A DNA stretch of 64,000 bases. Origin: an uncultured Clostridia bacterium (GTDB taxonomy: Bacteria; Bacillota; Clostridia; TANB77; CAG-508). A program made the position numbers and the translations under genes. The notes beneath the pieces were generated by a model that saw only the letters and a list, made by a program, of their open reading frames with translations, ran no database searches and had not been told where the DNA came from. The stretch spans positions 1 to 64,000 of the forward strand of contig CANQTN010000002.1 of NCBI GenBank assembly GCA_947626815.1, in the 5' to 3' direction. This document shows, piece after piece, positions 1-9,391 of this stretch (its first letter is position 1; every line of letters starts with the position of its first letter).

Positions 1-75
1 GTCGCTTAGCTCAGCTGGGAGAGCATCTGCCTTACAAGCAGGGGGTCATAGGTTCGAGCCCTATAGCGACCACCA
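1..75 (+). tRNA. tRNA-Val (TAC)
   Basis: Cloverleaf with anticodon loop CTTACAA, hence anticodon TAC. The acceptor 3' strand AGCGACC needs a 5' GGTCGCT, so the first G lies one base upstream of the window. CCA is encoded at 73-75. It is first in a tandem cluster with tRNA-Asp and tRNA-Phe. Confidence 0.95.
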
Positions 76-84
76 ATATTTTAT

Positions 85-161
85 GGCCCGGTAGTTCAGT
101 TGGTTAGAACGCTAGCCTGTCACGCTAGAGGTCGACGGTTCGAGCCCGTTCCGGGTCGCCA
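85..161 (+). tRNA. tRNA-Asp (GTC)
   Basis: Acceptor stem GGCCCGG/CCGGGTC, anticodon GTC in the loop between GCTAG and its partner, T-loop GGTTCGAGCC, encoded CCA at 159-161. Second gene of the tRNA cluster. Confidence 0.96.
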
Positions 162-182
162 TTTTTTTTATAAAGTAAAAAT

Positions 183-258
<76 letters not shown>

Positions 259-416
259 AAATCAAAATTTCACAAGATTAAGCAAGTTGTTTGATACAAG
301 ATTTTAGTTATCAAGACACTGATTCAATTTCAGTTAGAGCCACTAAAACTCATTTATATGTAGCTGTATTCTAAGAGTGCTCTAGGTGAGTTGTATTTTA
401 CCATATATCTAAATTA

Positions 417-450
417 AAGAGAAAATAGTTGAAACTACTTTCTCTTTTTT
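417..450 (+). terminator. Rho-independent terminator after the tRNA cluster
   Basis: Inverted repeat AGAGAAAATAGTT / AACTACTTTCTCT with a short GA loop, followed by a run of six T. It sits between the tRNA cluster and the convergent integrase relic. The stretch 259-416 before it holds no gene I can recognise. Confidence 0.8.
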
Positions 451-454
451 GATT

Positions 455-648
455 CTATAAGCTAAAATTATAATAAGATTTGTCAATTTCATCTTGAGAA
501 ATTCCAATATACCTTAAGGTTATACTTGGGAAACTATGATTAAAAATTTCTTGTAACAGGGCAACATCATGAAATTGTTGATAATGATGATAATCAAAAG
601 TATTTCTCCTAGCTTTTGCTTATTTTTTATAGGTTGAACAAAATTCAT
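455..648 (-). pseudogene. Tyrosine recombinase/integrase remnant (internal deletion)
   Basis: On the minus strand an ATG at 648 follows a GGAGG ribosome site and opens with MNFVQPIKNKQKLGE, the usual start of a clostridial phage-type integrase. After about 16 residues the frame changes, and the rest reads as the C-terminal end of the same family: FHDVALLQEIFNH, then SITLRYIGI, which includes the region of the catalytic tyrosine, then DEIDKSYYNFSL and a stop. The whole middle of the protein, with the catalytic Arg and His boxes, is missing. Lying 200 bp from tRNA-Phe, it is best read as the relic of an element that integrated at this tRNA locus. Confidence 0.75.
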
Positions 649-740
649 ATCAAATACCTCCTATATCTATTTATAACTATTGTATTGCATTTTTAAGTTG
701 AACAATATTTACTTTAGTGATACAATAAATATACAAATAG

Positions 741-977
741 TGGTTATTTCTTAATTCTAATGAATATAACAATACCATACTTAAAGCAGTTAATCTTGGA
801 GAAGATACAGATACAATTGCAGCAATTACAGGAGGACTACTTGGAATATATTATGGAGTTAATAGTATTAAAGAAAGCTGGAAACAAAAACTAAAGAAGT
901 ATGATTATATTATGCAACTATGTGATGATTTTGATATAACAATGAACAGCATGAATTTAAGAATAAAAAATGTATAA
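741..977 (+). pseudogene. ADP-ribosylglycohydrolase C-terminal fragment
   Basis: An open frame without a start codon encodes KAVNLGEDTDTIAAITGGLL, matching the C-terminal metal-binding signature of ADP-ribosylglycohydrolases (DraG family, usually LGGDTDT; the second Gly is Glu here). The following helix GIYYGVNSIKESW also fits the family. The N-terminal two thirds are absent, and the preceding stop is at 738-740. This is a relic within the decayed tRNA-linked island. The family removes ADP-ribose from proteins, but this fragment is unlikely to be active. Confidence 0.75.
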
Positions 978-1024
978 TGGACTACATGTTCATTATACGA
1001 GTAAGTTGTAAATGGGAAAATATT

Positions 1025-1621
1025 ATGAGTAAAAAGTCAGAATTTAATATTAAAAATGTTATGGAAGAGGTAGAAGAAAATAGTTTAAGATATGGTTTTA
1101 TATCAGAATGTGATTTTCAATTTATAATAGGGGTTGCTATTATGAAATTATATAAAGATGCTACTGTTGTAATGGAATATAAGTATCCTGAAGAAGCTTT
1201 ATTGAAAAAAGATGAAAATATAGATATTCTTGTAATTATGAATAATAAATATTATCCAATAGAATTAAAATATAAACATAAAGGATGCGAAAATTTAAAA
1301 ATTACTAATGATTTAGACTATGAATTAACTAATCAATCATGTACAACAGAACATAGAATAAATTATTGTGATGATATAGATAGACTTTTAAAGTTAAGAA
1401 ATATAAAAAAATTTAAATTTGCAGAGGGATATGCAATATTACTAACAAATTGCGAACAGTTTAGATATAAAAGAAAATCAGGAAAACAACAAGAAAAATA
1501 TTTATTGTATGAAACTGAAATTAAAGATAAAGGCGTAAATGAAATAAAAGCAAAATATAAAGAAGACTATTATATGGATTGGTTTGATTTTGGTAAGCAA
1601 ATAAATTTAGTTATTTACTAA
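1025..1621 (+). CDS. Hypothetical protein, PD-(D/E)XK nuclease-like
   Basis: A protein of 198 aa beginning MSKKSEFN. I chose ATG 1025 because the upstream extension to 977 (MDYMFII...) runs straight out of the glycohydrolase relic. Residues about 58-80 contain E...IDILVIMNNKYYPIELKYK, that is, an acidic residue, a core strand with Asp, and E-L-K, which resembles the active site of PD-(D/E)XK restriction-like nucleases. No signal peptide or membrane segment is visible. It sits among relics of a mobile island, so a defence or restriction origin is plausible but not shown. I cannot name a family. Confidence 0.5.
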   Translation: MSKKSEFNIKNVMEEVEENSLRYGFISECDFQFIIGVAIMKLYKDATVVMEYKYPEEALLKKDENIDILVIMNNKYYPIELKYKHKGCENLKITNDLDYELTNQSCTTEHRINYCDDIDRLLKLRNIKKFKFAEGYAILLTNCEQFRYKRKSGKQQEKYLLYETEIKDKGVNEIKAKYKEDYYMDWFDFGKQINLVIY

Positions 1622-1639
1622 CTAAAATCTACAATAAAG

Positions 1640-1814
1640 AAAAATAATAAAAGTACCTATAGATATTAGTGCAAAAATATCAATAGAAGAAGCAATAAAT
1701 AATAGTGAGAGTTTTGACAAAACATATCTTGCATGCTTTAAAGAAGATGATTATCAATATTATAATCAATATAGATATGTTGTATTTTTATTAAAGGGGG
1801 TATATAAAAAATGA
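1640..1814 (+). other. Unidentified coding remnant
   Basis: Frame 0 is open from about 1640 to the TGA at 1812-1814 and reads as natural protein (IDISAKISIEEAINNSE, then YNQYRYVVFLLKG), but it has no start codon. It overlaps the start of the acetyltransferase by four bases. It looks like the 3' end of a gene whose beginning was deleted. I do not recognise the family. Confidence 0.35.
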
Positions 1815-2372
1815 CAGAGAAAGAAAAAATGATAGCAGGAGAATTGTATGATGCAAACTATAATAAAGATTTAATAAATGAAAGATATATAGCTAAAGAC
1901 AAATGTTATGATTACAATCAATTAAAACCATCAGACCACACAAAAAAAGCAAATATTATAAAAGATTTATTTGGAAAAACGGGAAATACATTTACTATTG
2001 AACAACCTTTTATGTGTGACTATGGATATAATATAGAAATTGGAGAAAATTTTTATGCTAATCATAATTTAATTATACTTGATGGTAATAAAGTAGAATT
2101 TGGAGATAATGTATTTATTGCACCTAATTGTGCTTTCTATACAGCAGGACATCCATTAGATGCAGAAAGAAGAAATCAAGGATTAGAATATGCTAAACCA
2201 ATAAAAATTGGTAATAATGTATGGATTGGTGGAAATGTTATTGTACTTCCAGGAGTAACTATTGGGGATAATGCCGTAATAGGAGCTGGTAGTGTTGTTA
2301 ATAAAGACATTCCATCAAATGTAGTTGCTTGTCGGAAATCCTTGTAGAGTTATTAAAAAAATAAACAGTTAA
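1811..2372 (+). CDS. Sugar O-acetyltransferase (maltose/galactoside type), +1 shift at CGG
   Basis: Left-handed beta-helix acetyltransferase of the LacA/Maa type (186 aa after frame correction) that moves acetyl from acetyl-CoA to a sugar hydroxyl. The N-terminal Mac domain (EKMIAGELYDANY) is followed by hexapeptide repeats and the catalytic-loop region FYTAGHPLD. In the zero frame the protein stops after CRKSL; skipping the C at 2333 gives VACGNPCRVIKKINS and a stop at 2370-2372, the normal family ending (G-N-P-x-R-V-I-K). Gly175 is therefore encoded as CGGA. The ribosome site is a purine-rich AAAGGGGG just upstream. Confidence 0.85.
2333..2336 (+). other. C-GGA +1 frameshift site (acetyltransferase, Gly175)
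   Basis: Context TGT-CGG-AAA in the zero frame. Skipping C2333 reads TGT-GGA-AAT-CCT (C-G-N-P), the conserved family motif. The zero-frame stop follows four codons later. Confidence 0.8.
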
Positions 2373-2488
2373 ATTAGTTGTTATAAATAAAATTCTATGC
2401 TAAAATATAGAAAAATGAAAGTTTATACAAAAAACTATTAAAAAAGATTTCTAAATTGTTTAAAAAGTGATTTTTACGGAGGAAAAAC

Positions 2489-4573
2489 ATGAACAAGGAG
2501 AGAATTAGTGATTTTGTTGATGTATGGGCTCAAGCAGTTGGATTGACTGAAACTAGATATATAAATATTATAAAAAGTGATATTGCAAAAAGATGTATTA
2601 TGTATGAAAAAGAAATTCCTTCAATAAGTGTAAAAGTTGATGGCTGTAAAGCCTATATTATCAAACCAGTAGATGGCAAATATAGTTTAGAAGATTTCTT
2701 TTTAAATAGACTAATGCTAGGTTTAAGAGAAATTGACTTTACAGGTGCATTAGAAGGCAATGGAGGAGAATATACAGCTAGATATAAGTCTTTAAATGTT
2801 AATATTGGACTTCTTAATGCTAAAATTAATGAGAAATCAACTAGACATGCAGGATTACAAGGGAAAAATGTGCAGATTATTAAAAAGACCATAGAACATG
2901 AGTTAGGTCATTGTTTTAAATCTTTTTTTACAAATGGGTACAAGGCACCACTTGAAAGAGGAAGAAAACAAGATTTAATTTATGAAAATTTAATAAATAA
3001 TTTACAAAATTATAAAAATGGTAAATATGCTAGTGAAATAAAAAATATTCAAGAGTTAGATACACAAGAACAGTCAGATGTTATAAAAACAGGAGTTCAT
3101 GATGCAAAAATTAATTATAAATGTGATTATAGAGTACAATGGATTGATGAATTATTAAATGAAATAGAGGCATTAGAATTGACCAATAGTAACCAAATAC
3201 ATGAAAGATGGAAATTGCAAGATGAACAAGGAAAGGATTCATCTACGGGAAACTATGTTAATGTATATAATTATATGAGTAAATATTCTACTTTTACTGG
3301 ATATGGAAGTATATTAAAAGCATTACTGGAAAAAAGAAATTCATTTTTAGCTGAATATATTTCTTCTGCTGATATATTTAAAAAATTTGATGAAGAATAT
3401 GCAGATATTGTACAAGAGGTATGGGGGCTTGATCCAAAACAGGTGCCACCAATGAAATGTATATTTATAAATTTTAATGAGTTAGTACGTAAAAAATTTT
3501 TTAATGAAAAAATTATGCTGAAGTTAGATGAATTTTTTGCAAAGTGCTATGAAAGAAAAATAGAAAAAAGTATTAATCAAGGTAATGGAACTTTAAACCA
3601 AGAGTCTAGAGAAGCAATATTAAATGATATAGAACAATTTCAATCAAGATTAACTACAAACGATGATCCACAAAAAAGAGAGCAACTTGCTCATAATATT
3701 GTTTTTAATAATATTAAAACAAGAATAAATGAATTAGCAAAACAAACTAATCAACCAGAAATTATTAATGATATTGAAGTACTTAAACAAAAAGAATTAC
3801 AACAAGATAATAGGCAATCTGAAATAACAGATAGTCCAAAGATGAAATTTGTAAAGGGATTTATTCAAGCATATGATGATACAGAAGAAGAATATCAGTA
3901 TGAAAAAAGAGCAAATGATGGATTAACTGATATAAAAAGACTACAAGATCTGATTAAAACAAATGGAATGAATAGACTGCTTATATCTGATTTAGATGGG
4001 AAGTGGATAGGAAGACCTGGAGATGAAAACTTTAAAGTACAATATTCTCAAAAACAAGTTTCGGCAATGGCAAGATTATTAAAAGTTGCTCAATTACTTA
4101 CACAAAGTAAAAAATTAAACCCAGATGGTAGGAATTATTTAGAAGAATTTATTAACATTCCAGATATAGAATATAAACTGAAGCAGATGATGGCAGATTT
4201 TAGAGATGAAAATTCATATATGTATGAATTGAGGCAAAGGGCAAAAGACAATAGAGCAAATGGAACTGTACCATCTTACCCTTTAACTCAAGCGGAAATA
4301 TATGCATCAAAAAGTAACGAAATACAAATAGATAATATTAAAGATTCAATTTTACAAAGTAAAGTTACTACTTCTGAAATACAACAACAAGTTAAAGCTA
4401 TGGAGGAGGATTTTAAAATAAGAAAATTAATGTCTAAGCAAAGAAAAGGAGTTGCCTTAACAGAAGAAGAAAAAATATTAGTTGAGCAGTATATAAGACA
4501 AACTAATGAAGCACAAACAAGGTTTAAAAATCAGCAAGAACATGAGAATGGTAATATACCTGATATATTATAG
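2489..4573 (+). CDS. Large hypothetical protein with HExxH zinc-protease-like motif
   Basis: A protein of 694 aa behind a clear ACGGAGG ribosome site. Residues about 135-145 contain TIEHELGHCFKSF, the HExxH zinc-metallopeptidase signature; a third metal ligand is not obvious. The rest is hydrophilic and helical, rich in Lys, Glu, Gln and Asn, with long coiled-coil-like stretches in the C-terminal half (DIEQFQSRLTTND, LKQKELQQDNRQSE, KAMEEDFKIRKLMSKQRK). There is no signal peptide and no membrane helix. No CGG codon is present. I do not recognise the family; a metallopeptidase role is inferred from the one motif. Confidence 0.55.
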   Translation: MNKERISDFVDVWAQAVGLTETRYINIIKSDIAKRCIMYEKEIPSISVKVDGCKAYIIKPVDGKYSLEDFFLNRLMLGLREIDFTGALEGNGGEYTARYKSLNVNIGLLNAKINEKSTRHAGLQGKNVQIIKKTIEHELGHCFKSFFTNGYKAPLERGRKQDLIYENLINNLQNYKNGKYASEIKNIQELDTQEQSDVIKTGVHDAKINYKCDYRVQWIDELLNEIEALELTNSNQIHERWKLQDEQGKDSSTGNYVNVYNYMSKYSTFTGYGSILKALLEKRNSFLAEYISSADIFKKFDEEYADIVQEVWGLDPKQVPPMKCIFINFNELVRKKFFNEKIMLKLDEFFAKCYERKIEKSINQGNGTLNQESREAILNDIEQFQSRLTTNDDPQKREQLAHNIVFNNIKTRINELAKQTNQPEIINDIEVLKQKELQQDNRQSEITDSPKMKFVKGFIQAYDDTEEEYQYEKRANDGLTDIKRLQDLIKTNGMNRLLISDLDGKWIGRPGDENFKVQYSQKQVSAMARLLKVAQLLTQSKKLNPDGRNYLEEFINIPDIEYKLKQMMADFRDENSYMYELRQRAKDNRANGTVPSYPLTQAEIYASKSNEIQIDNIKDSILQSKVTTSEIQQQVKAMEEDFKIRKLMSKQRKGVALTEEEKILVEQYIRQTNEAQTRFKNQQEHENGNIPDIL

Positions 4574-4647
4574 ATTATATATAGATTTTTAATTGACTTT
4601 CAGCAAAAAAAATGATATATATATAATATACTAAGGAGGAGATAGAT

Positions 4648-5976
4648 ATGAAAAAAAAGGAAGAAATGAAAGTATCATTAGCAACAGGAATTACTTTAGC
4701 TGTGATTTTTATAGTAGTATTATTAGTAGGAATAATAATTTTACTTAACTCATTTAAAAATAAAGAAACAAAGCAAAATATAATAAATAATAATGAAAGT
4801 ACAGTAAATAATAATGTAACATCAAATAATTTAATAAATAATGATAATAATAACACAGTTTCAAACAATAAAGACTTTGCAACAGAATTTTTAAAATTAG
4901 AAAATAATAAACAAAATATGATATATAGTCCATTATCAATAAGATATGCATTAAAGATGTTAAGTGATGGAGCTAATGGAAATACTAAAAAGCAAATCGA
5001 AGAAGCAATAGGAAATTTACAACTGACAAAATATAATAATATTGAAAATGTATTGTCTTTAGCAAATGGAATGTATATTAGAAATACATATGCAGAATAT
5101 GTAAAAAAAGATTTTGAAAATAAATTAATTAAAGATTATGATGCTGAAATAAAATATGATGAATTTAAAGATGCAAATAATATCAACCAGTGGATAGAAG
5201 ATAAAACTTTAAAAATAATAAAAAATATGTTAAGTGATAATATGGTACAGAATTCTGACAATGTAATGTTACTTATAAATGCTTTAGCAATTGATATGGA
5301 ATGGGAAGATGCATTTGATGCTAGTGAAACTAATGGAGAGAAGTTCACATTAGAAAATGGAACTGAAATGCTAGCAACAATGATGAACCAAGAAACATCA
5401 AGTGACAACATCTCTTATTATAAAGATGAAGACATAACAGCTTTAACTATGGATTTAAAGAAATATGAAGATACACAAATGGAGTTTATTGCTATAATGC
5501 CTAATAATAATTTATCAAATTATATAAACAATTTTACAACAGATACACTTGATAATATTGTAGAAAAAGCAACTTTAGCTTCTGAAACTAAAAAAGGATT
5601 AAATATTTATATACCTAAATTTTCATTTGATTATGATTTAAAATTAAAAAATGATTTAATTAAAATGGGAATTACTGATGTATTTGATGCAAATGTAGCA
5701 GATCTTTCAAACATATCAAGTAGCAAACTCTATGCAAATGATGCACTTCATAAAGCTAATATTGATTTTTCAGAAAAAGGAGTTAAAGCAGCAGCTGTTA
5801 CAGTATTTGGAATAAAAAATCTTGCAATGGCAGATATAGAACAGCTTAAACCAGAAGAAGTAAGAATAGATAAACCTTTTTTATATGTAATTAGAGATAA
5901 AGAGACAAAAGAAATATTTTTTATTGGAACATTATATGAACCAAATTCTTGGGATAAAGATAAAGTAAATTATTAG
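4648..5976 (+). CDS. Membrane-anchored serpin family protein
   Basis: Serine protease inhibitor fold, 442 aa. An N-terminal transmembrane segment (about residues 11-33) is followed by an Asn-rich linker (about 40-75), then the serpin domain: IYSPLSIRYALKMLSDGA (helix B region) and HKANIDFSEKGVKAAAVTVFG, the conserved reactive-centre hinge. The domain ends with DKPFLYVIRDKETKEIFFIG, the classic serpin C-terminal strand. Serpins trap proteases by a conformational change; the anchor would place this one outside the cell membrane, guarding against host or community proteases (inference). The AAA hinge fits an inhibitory serpin. The ribosome site is AAGGAGG. It stands alone and is followed by a MITE-like repeat. 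Confidence 0.88.
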   Translation: MKKKEEMKVSLATGITLAVIFIVVLLVGIIILLNSFKNKETKQNIINNNESTVNNNVTSNNLINNDNNNTVSNNKDFATEFLKLENNKQNMIYSPLSIRYALKMLSDGANGNTKKQIEEAIGNLQLTKYNNIENVLSLANGMYIRNTYAEYVKKDFENKLIKDYDAEIKYDEFKDANNINQWIEDKTLKIIKNMLSDNMVQNSDNVMLLINALAIDMEWEDAFDASETNGEKFTLENGTEMLATMMNQETSSDNISYYKDEDITALTMDLKKYEDTQMEFIAIMPNNNLSNYINNFTTDTLDNIVEKATLASETKKGLNIYIPKFSFDYDLKLKNDLIKMGITDVFDANVADLSNISSSKLYANDALHKANIDFSEKGVKAAAVTVFGIKNLAMADIEQLKPEEVRIDKPFLYVIRDKETKEIFFIGTLYEPNSWDKDKVNY

Positions 5977-6070
5977 AAATAATTATATATATTTTAAATA
6001 GCAGAGTTTGTGTAATTCTGCTATAGCTGTCTTTAAATATAAATTTTTATAAAGTGTATTTAATTAGTCG

Positions 6071-6271
6071 CAGTCTACTTGTCAATGGTACAAATGGTCA
6101 AAGATAATATATTATTTATTTGTAACTCCCAATTGCATACAGATTGTACCTGAAATCTTATAATAAATTATTAAAATTTTATTAACAATCTGTAATTTGC
6201 TGGTCCCCCCGAATTGTTACAAATAAATAATATATTATCTTTGACCATTTGTACCATTGACAAGTAGACTG
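6071..6271. repeat. MITE-like palindromic element, copy 1
   Basis: About 200 bp with terminal inverted repeats of roughly 50 bp (CAGTCTACTTGTCAATGG... / ...CCATTGACAAGTAGACTG), each running into ATAATATATTATTTAT. The core contains GTAACTCCC, an inner inverted repeat ACAGATTGT/ACAATCTGT, and GGTCCCCCCGAATTGTTAC. Related copies lie at 18628, 48913 and 55717. No ORF is inside. It separates the serpin gene from the pilin-like gene. Confidence 0.85.
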
Positions 6272-6372
6272 TAATGCAAATTAATGTTCACTTGCAATAA
6301 CACATTGACATAAATTTTACCATTTTATTAAAATGGATATGTAAAAAAAATAAGAAAATGGAGGAGAAACAA

Positions 6373-8255
6373 ATGAGAAATTCAAGTAAAACCAAAGGAA
6401 TAACATTAATAGCATTAGTAATAACAATAATAGTATTGTTATTACTAGCAGGAGTAACAATAGCAACGATAACAGGAGAAGATGGGATATTAAGTAAAGC
6501 AGAAAAAGCAGCAACAAAACATAAAACAGAAGATTATAAAGAAGCTCTAATGATGAAAGCAAATGAGTTAAAAGGAGAAGCAACAATAAATAGATGGACA
6601 GCAGATGAGTATATAGAAAATTTTAAAGGAGAATTAGAAAAAATAATAGGTGGAAAAGCAGGAGATAGTAGATTAAAAAAATTAACTAAAGTAGATAAAG
6701 ATGGAATGTGCATACAAAAGAAGGATATGTGTATAAAATAACGGAAAATGAAATAGAATATTTGGGATTATCAGGAGGAGAAGGTTCTAAACCAGTGCCA
6801 GATAATTTTAAAGAGGGAGAAATAAACTTTGATTATGAACCTAAAAAGGAAGAATGGACACAGGGACCAGTAACCGTAAAAATAAGTACAACATTAAAGG
6901 GATATACAATACAATATTCATTAACAGCAGAAGATAATGATTGGAAGGATTATCCATCAAATGGAATAGAGGTAACAGAAAACAGAGCAATATATGCAAG
7001 ACTAAGAAATAATATAGGCGGAAAAATGGAAAAATATGCAACAGGGAGTGTGGCAAATATTGATAAATTAGAGCCAAATACATTTGAGCCAACAGTAACA
7101 ACGACAACAAATAGTATAACAATCACAGGACAAACAACAGACCAAGGAGAAAATGAACAGTATGGAAGTAGTAAAGTATGTAAATATTACTTTGCAATAG
7201 ATGGAGATAAATGGGAACCAGAAGAAGGATTTTCGGTAACAGATGAAAATCAAGAAGCAAGTCATATATTTGAAGGATTAGAACAAGAAACAAGTTATAC
7301 ATTAAAAATGAAAGCAGTAGATAAGGCTGGAAATGTAATAATAATAGAAAAACAAGCAAAAACACAAAAAATTGTAATAGAAACTGCACAAACACTAAAA
7401 GAAAAATTAAAAGATACAAATGGAGAGTCAGTAATAGGAAAAAAAGTAACAGGACTAGAAGAAGGAAGTACGGGAGTAGCAAATGATTACGAATGGGAGA
7501 TATTTGATGTAGTAGATGATCATATATATTTAATAGCAACAGATTACATAAAAGTAGAACACTGCCCAAACGGAAAAAATAAAAGTGAAATAATTAAGGA
7601 AAACGACTATTGGGCCAAACTGGATAATGTAGTAAATGATTATGAAGGCTCAAGTTCAATAACAAAAGAAAATATAAAAGCATTGAACAAAGATTTTTAC
7701 GGAAATAATAATTATGAAAGTACGGATGTCAATATGAAAGCAGTGGCATACATGTTAGATACAGATATATGGACAGAAAAGTTTATAGGGAAAAAAGAAG
7801 GAAATGATAAAGTAGAGTATGTAATAGCAGGACCAACAATAGAGCAAATATTTAACTCATATAACAATAAATACGGAACAAAATATTCAGCAAAGGTGTC
7901 TGACGTCATTGAAGAAGCGTACCCAGGAGCACTTAGGACTTCAATAGGATATAAGATAAGCAAAACAGGAGATGATGATAGCTATGAATATGCTATAAAC
8001 AAAATGCTAATGAAAAAAGATGGAATAACAGTTGATGAAACTTATGCAATAAGTTCAACTGATAAGGCGTGGAACATGTTTGTGGCTAGTCCATCTGCCA
8101 ACTATGAAGACGCAACAATGATGGTGAGCTTCGATGGTAATGTAGACAATGACGCAAGCGTGGGTTATAACTTTAGCAAGGGGTTCCGCCCAGTGATTTG
8201 TCTACAATCTGAAGTCAAAATAATAGAACAAGGAGATGGATATGAAATAGAATAG
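6373..8255 (+). pseudogene. Pilin-like surface protein, disrupted by a -1 frameshift
   Basis: The N-terminus is a prepilin-type cleavage/methylation sequence: KGITLIALVITIIVLLLLAG after a short basic leader (start ATG 6373 behind GGAGG). The second part (frame from 6708) carries fibronectin-like segments, for example VDKAGNV, and ends with SKGFRPVICLQSEVKI, a C-terminus I associate with large clostridial pilin-like exported proteins. The two frames join at about 704-711: adding one A (GGAAATG) would give DGNVHTKEGYVYK, so a single A seems to be missing from an A-run. This is a -1 change unrelated to CGG: pseudogene, phase variation or sequence error. Confidence 0.65.
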
Positions 8256-8404
8256 GGCAGATGCTGTAAATTATATAATAAAACTGTGCAAAGGGGAAAT
8301 TATTATAACAATAATATTACAAAATGGAATGAGGTAACTGGCTTATGGGTGAACCATTATCTTAATGGGAGTTGGCAATAAGTGTTTTTTATTGGAAAAA
8401 TTAG

Positions 8405-8440
8405 GGAGATGGAATTTTATATTTCCATCTCCTTAAAAAT
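8405..8440. terminator. Bidirectional terminator between convergent genes
   Basis: Perfect stem GGAGATGGAA / TTCCATCTCC with a short AT loop. It ends the pilin-like gene on the plus strand and the membrane-protein gene on the minus strand. Just upstream (about 8310-8381) an open frame (KWNEVTGLWVNHYLNGSWQ, stop) looks like a coding relic without a start. Confidence 0.7.
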
Positions 8441-8444
8441 TCAT

Positions 8445-9252
8445 TTATTTGTATCTATAAAATATAAAGTTAGTTTCTTTTGTAAGACTAAGTTTTCCAT
8501 CATAAATTTTTTTTTCATAATATTCTAAAGGAATATCTATAAAAACAGTACTTTTAAATTCTTCATCTAAATTGTTAGTTATTTTTATATCAAAAGATAA
8601 ATTGCAAGCAAGAGAAGATAAGGGAATATTGCATCTTTTTAAAAGTGAACCATCATATGTAATAGGTATAGATGTGTCTGTAATTGTATAGTCTGTTTTT
8701 ACATTTTGATTAATGTAACTTAAAGTAATTGGATTTGCTAAATTATTATATAAAATAGGAGTATCTAAACTGGAGTCATCTTCAGAAGTAACTTCAAATT
8801 CTAAATTGTTTTGAATTTTATTTTCTTCATTTATTTCACTTGTTGCAAATTTGTTTAAACTTTTAAAATATAAATTAGGTTCTCCGCAATTCAGCTTTTT
8901 TATTATATTTAATATTTTCTATAGAGACTTTTTTTAAAGTGTTTTCCATTGTCTTTTCTTCTAATGATGAACTAGAAATAAAAATGGCTAAATCTGTGTA
9001 TTGATATAAATTTTCAATTGTAAAATTATTAACAGTGTTTGTCTTATTTTTTGCGTCACAATTACTAAAAAATGTTATTTTGTTAATTTGAAACACTGTT
9101 TTATCATTTTTAGAAGCAAATGGCAAAACATCATTTTCAAAATTAACTTTTAAAGTATATTTATTTAATAATATGTAGGCTAATATAAAAACGATAATAA
9201 ATAGAATAAAAACTATTATTGACAGAATTATTTTTATTTTTTTCTTATTCAT
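8445..9252 (-). CDS. Hypothetical exported/membrane-anchored protein, +1 shift at CGG
   Basis: On the minus strand, MNKKKIKI is followed by one strong hydrophobic helix (about residues 8-30), then a mainly beta extracellular region. The zero frame ends at residue 125 (ELRRT, stop). Skipping the C of CGG (complement of 8886) continues without interruption as ELGEPNLYFKSLNKF... to a stop at 8445-8447, giving 268 aa in total; the extension has natural composition and ends KLSLTKETNFIFYRYK. Start ATG 9252 has a GGAGG site. I do not recognise the family; the anchor and beta-rich tail suggest a cell-surface role. It is the only CGG-shift gene on the minus strand. Confidence 0.7.
8883..8886 (-). other. 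C-GGA +1 frameshift site (minus-strand membrane protein, Gly123)
   Basis: Minus strand TTG-CGG-AGA-ACC-TAA in the zero frame. Skipping C gives TTG-GGA-GAA-CCT, after which 145 more codons stay open. Confidence 0.75.
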
Positions 9253-9391
9253 GATTTCCTCCTTGGTTAAAGATAATTATATAATAGTATAAAATTCTAA
9301 TAAAATCAATACTTTATAGTAATTTTAATTTCATATCATTTATCGATTGACAAAAAAAATAAGAAAGGTTAAAATATTATTAGGTGATATT

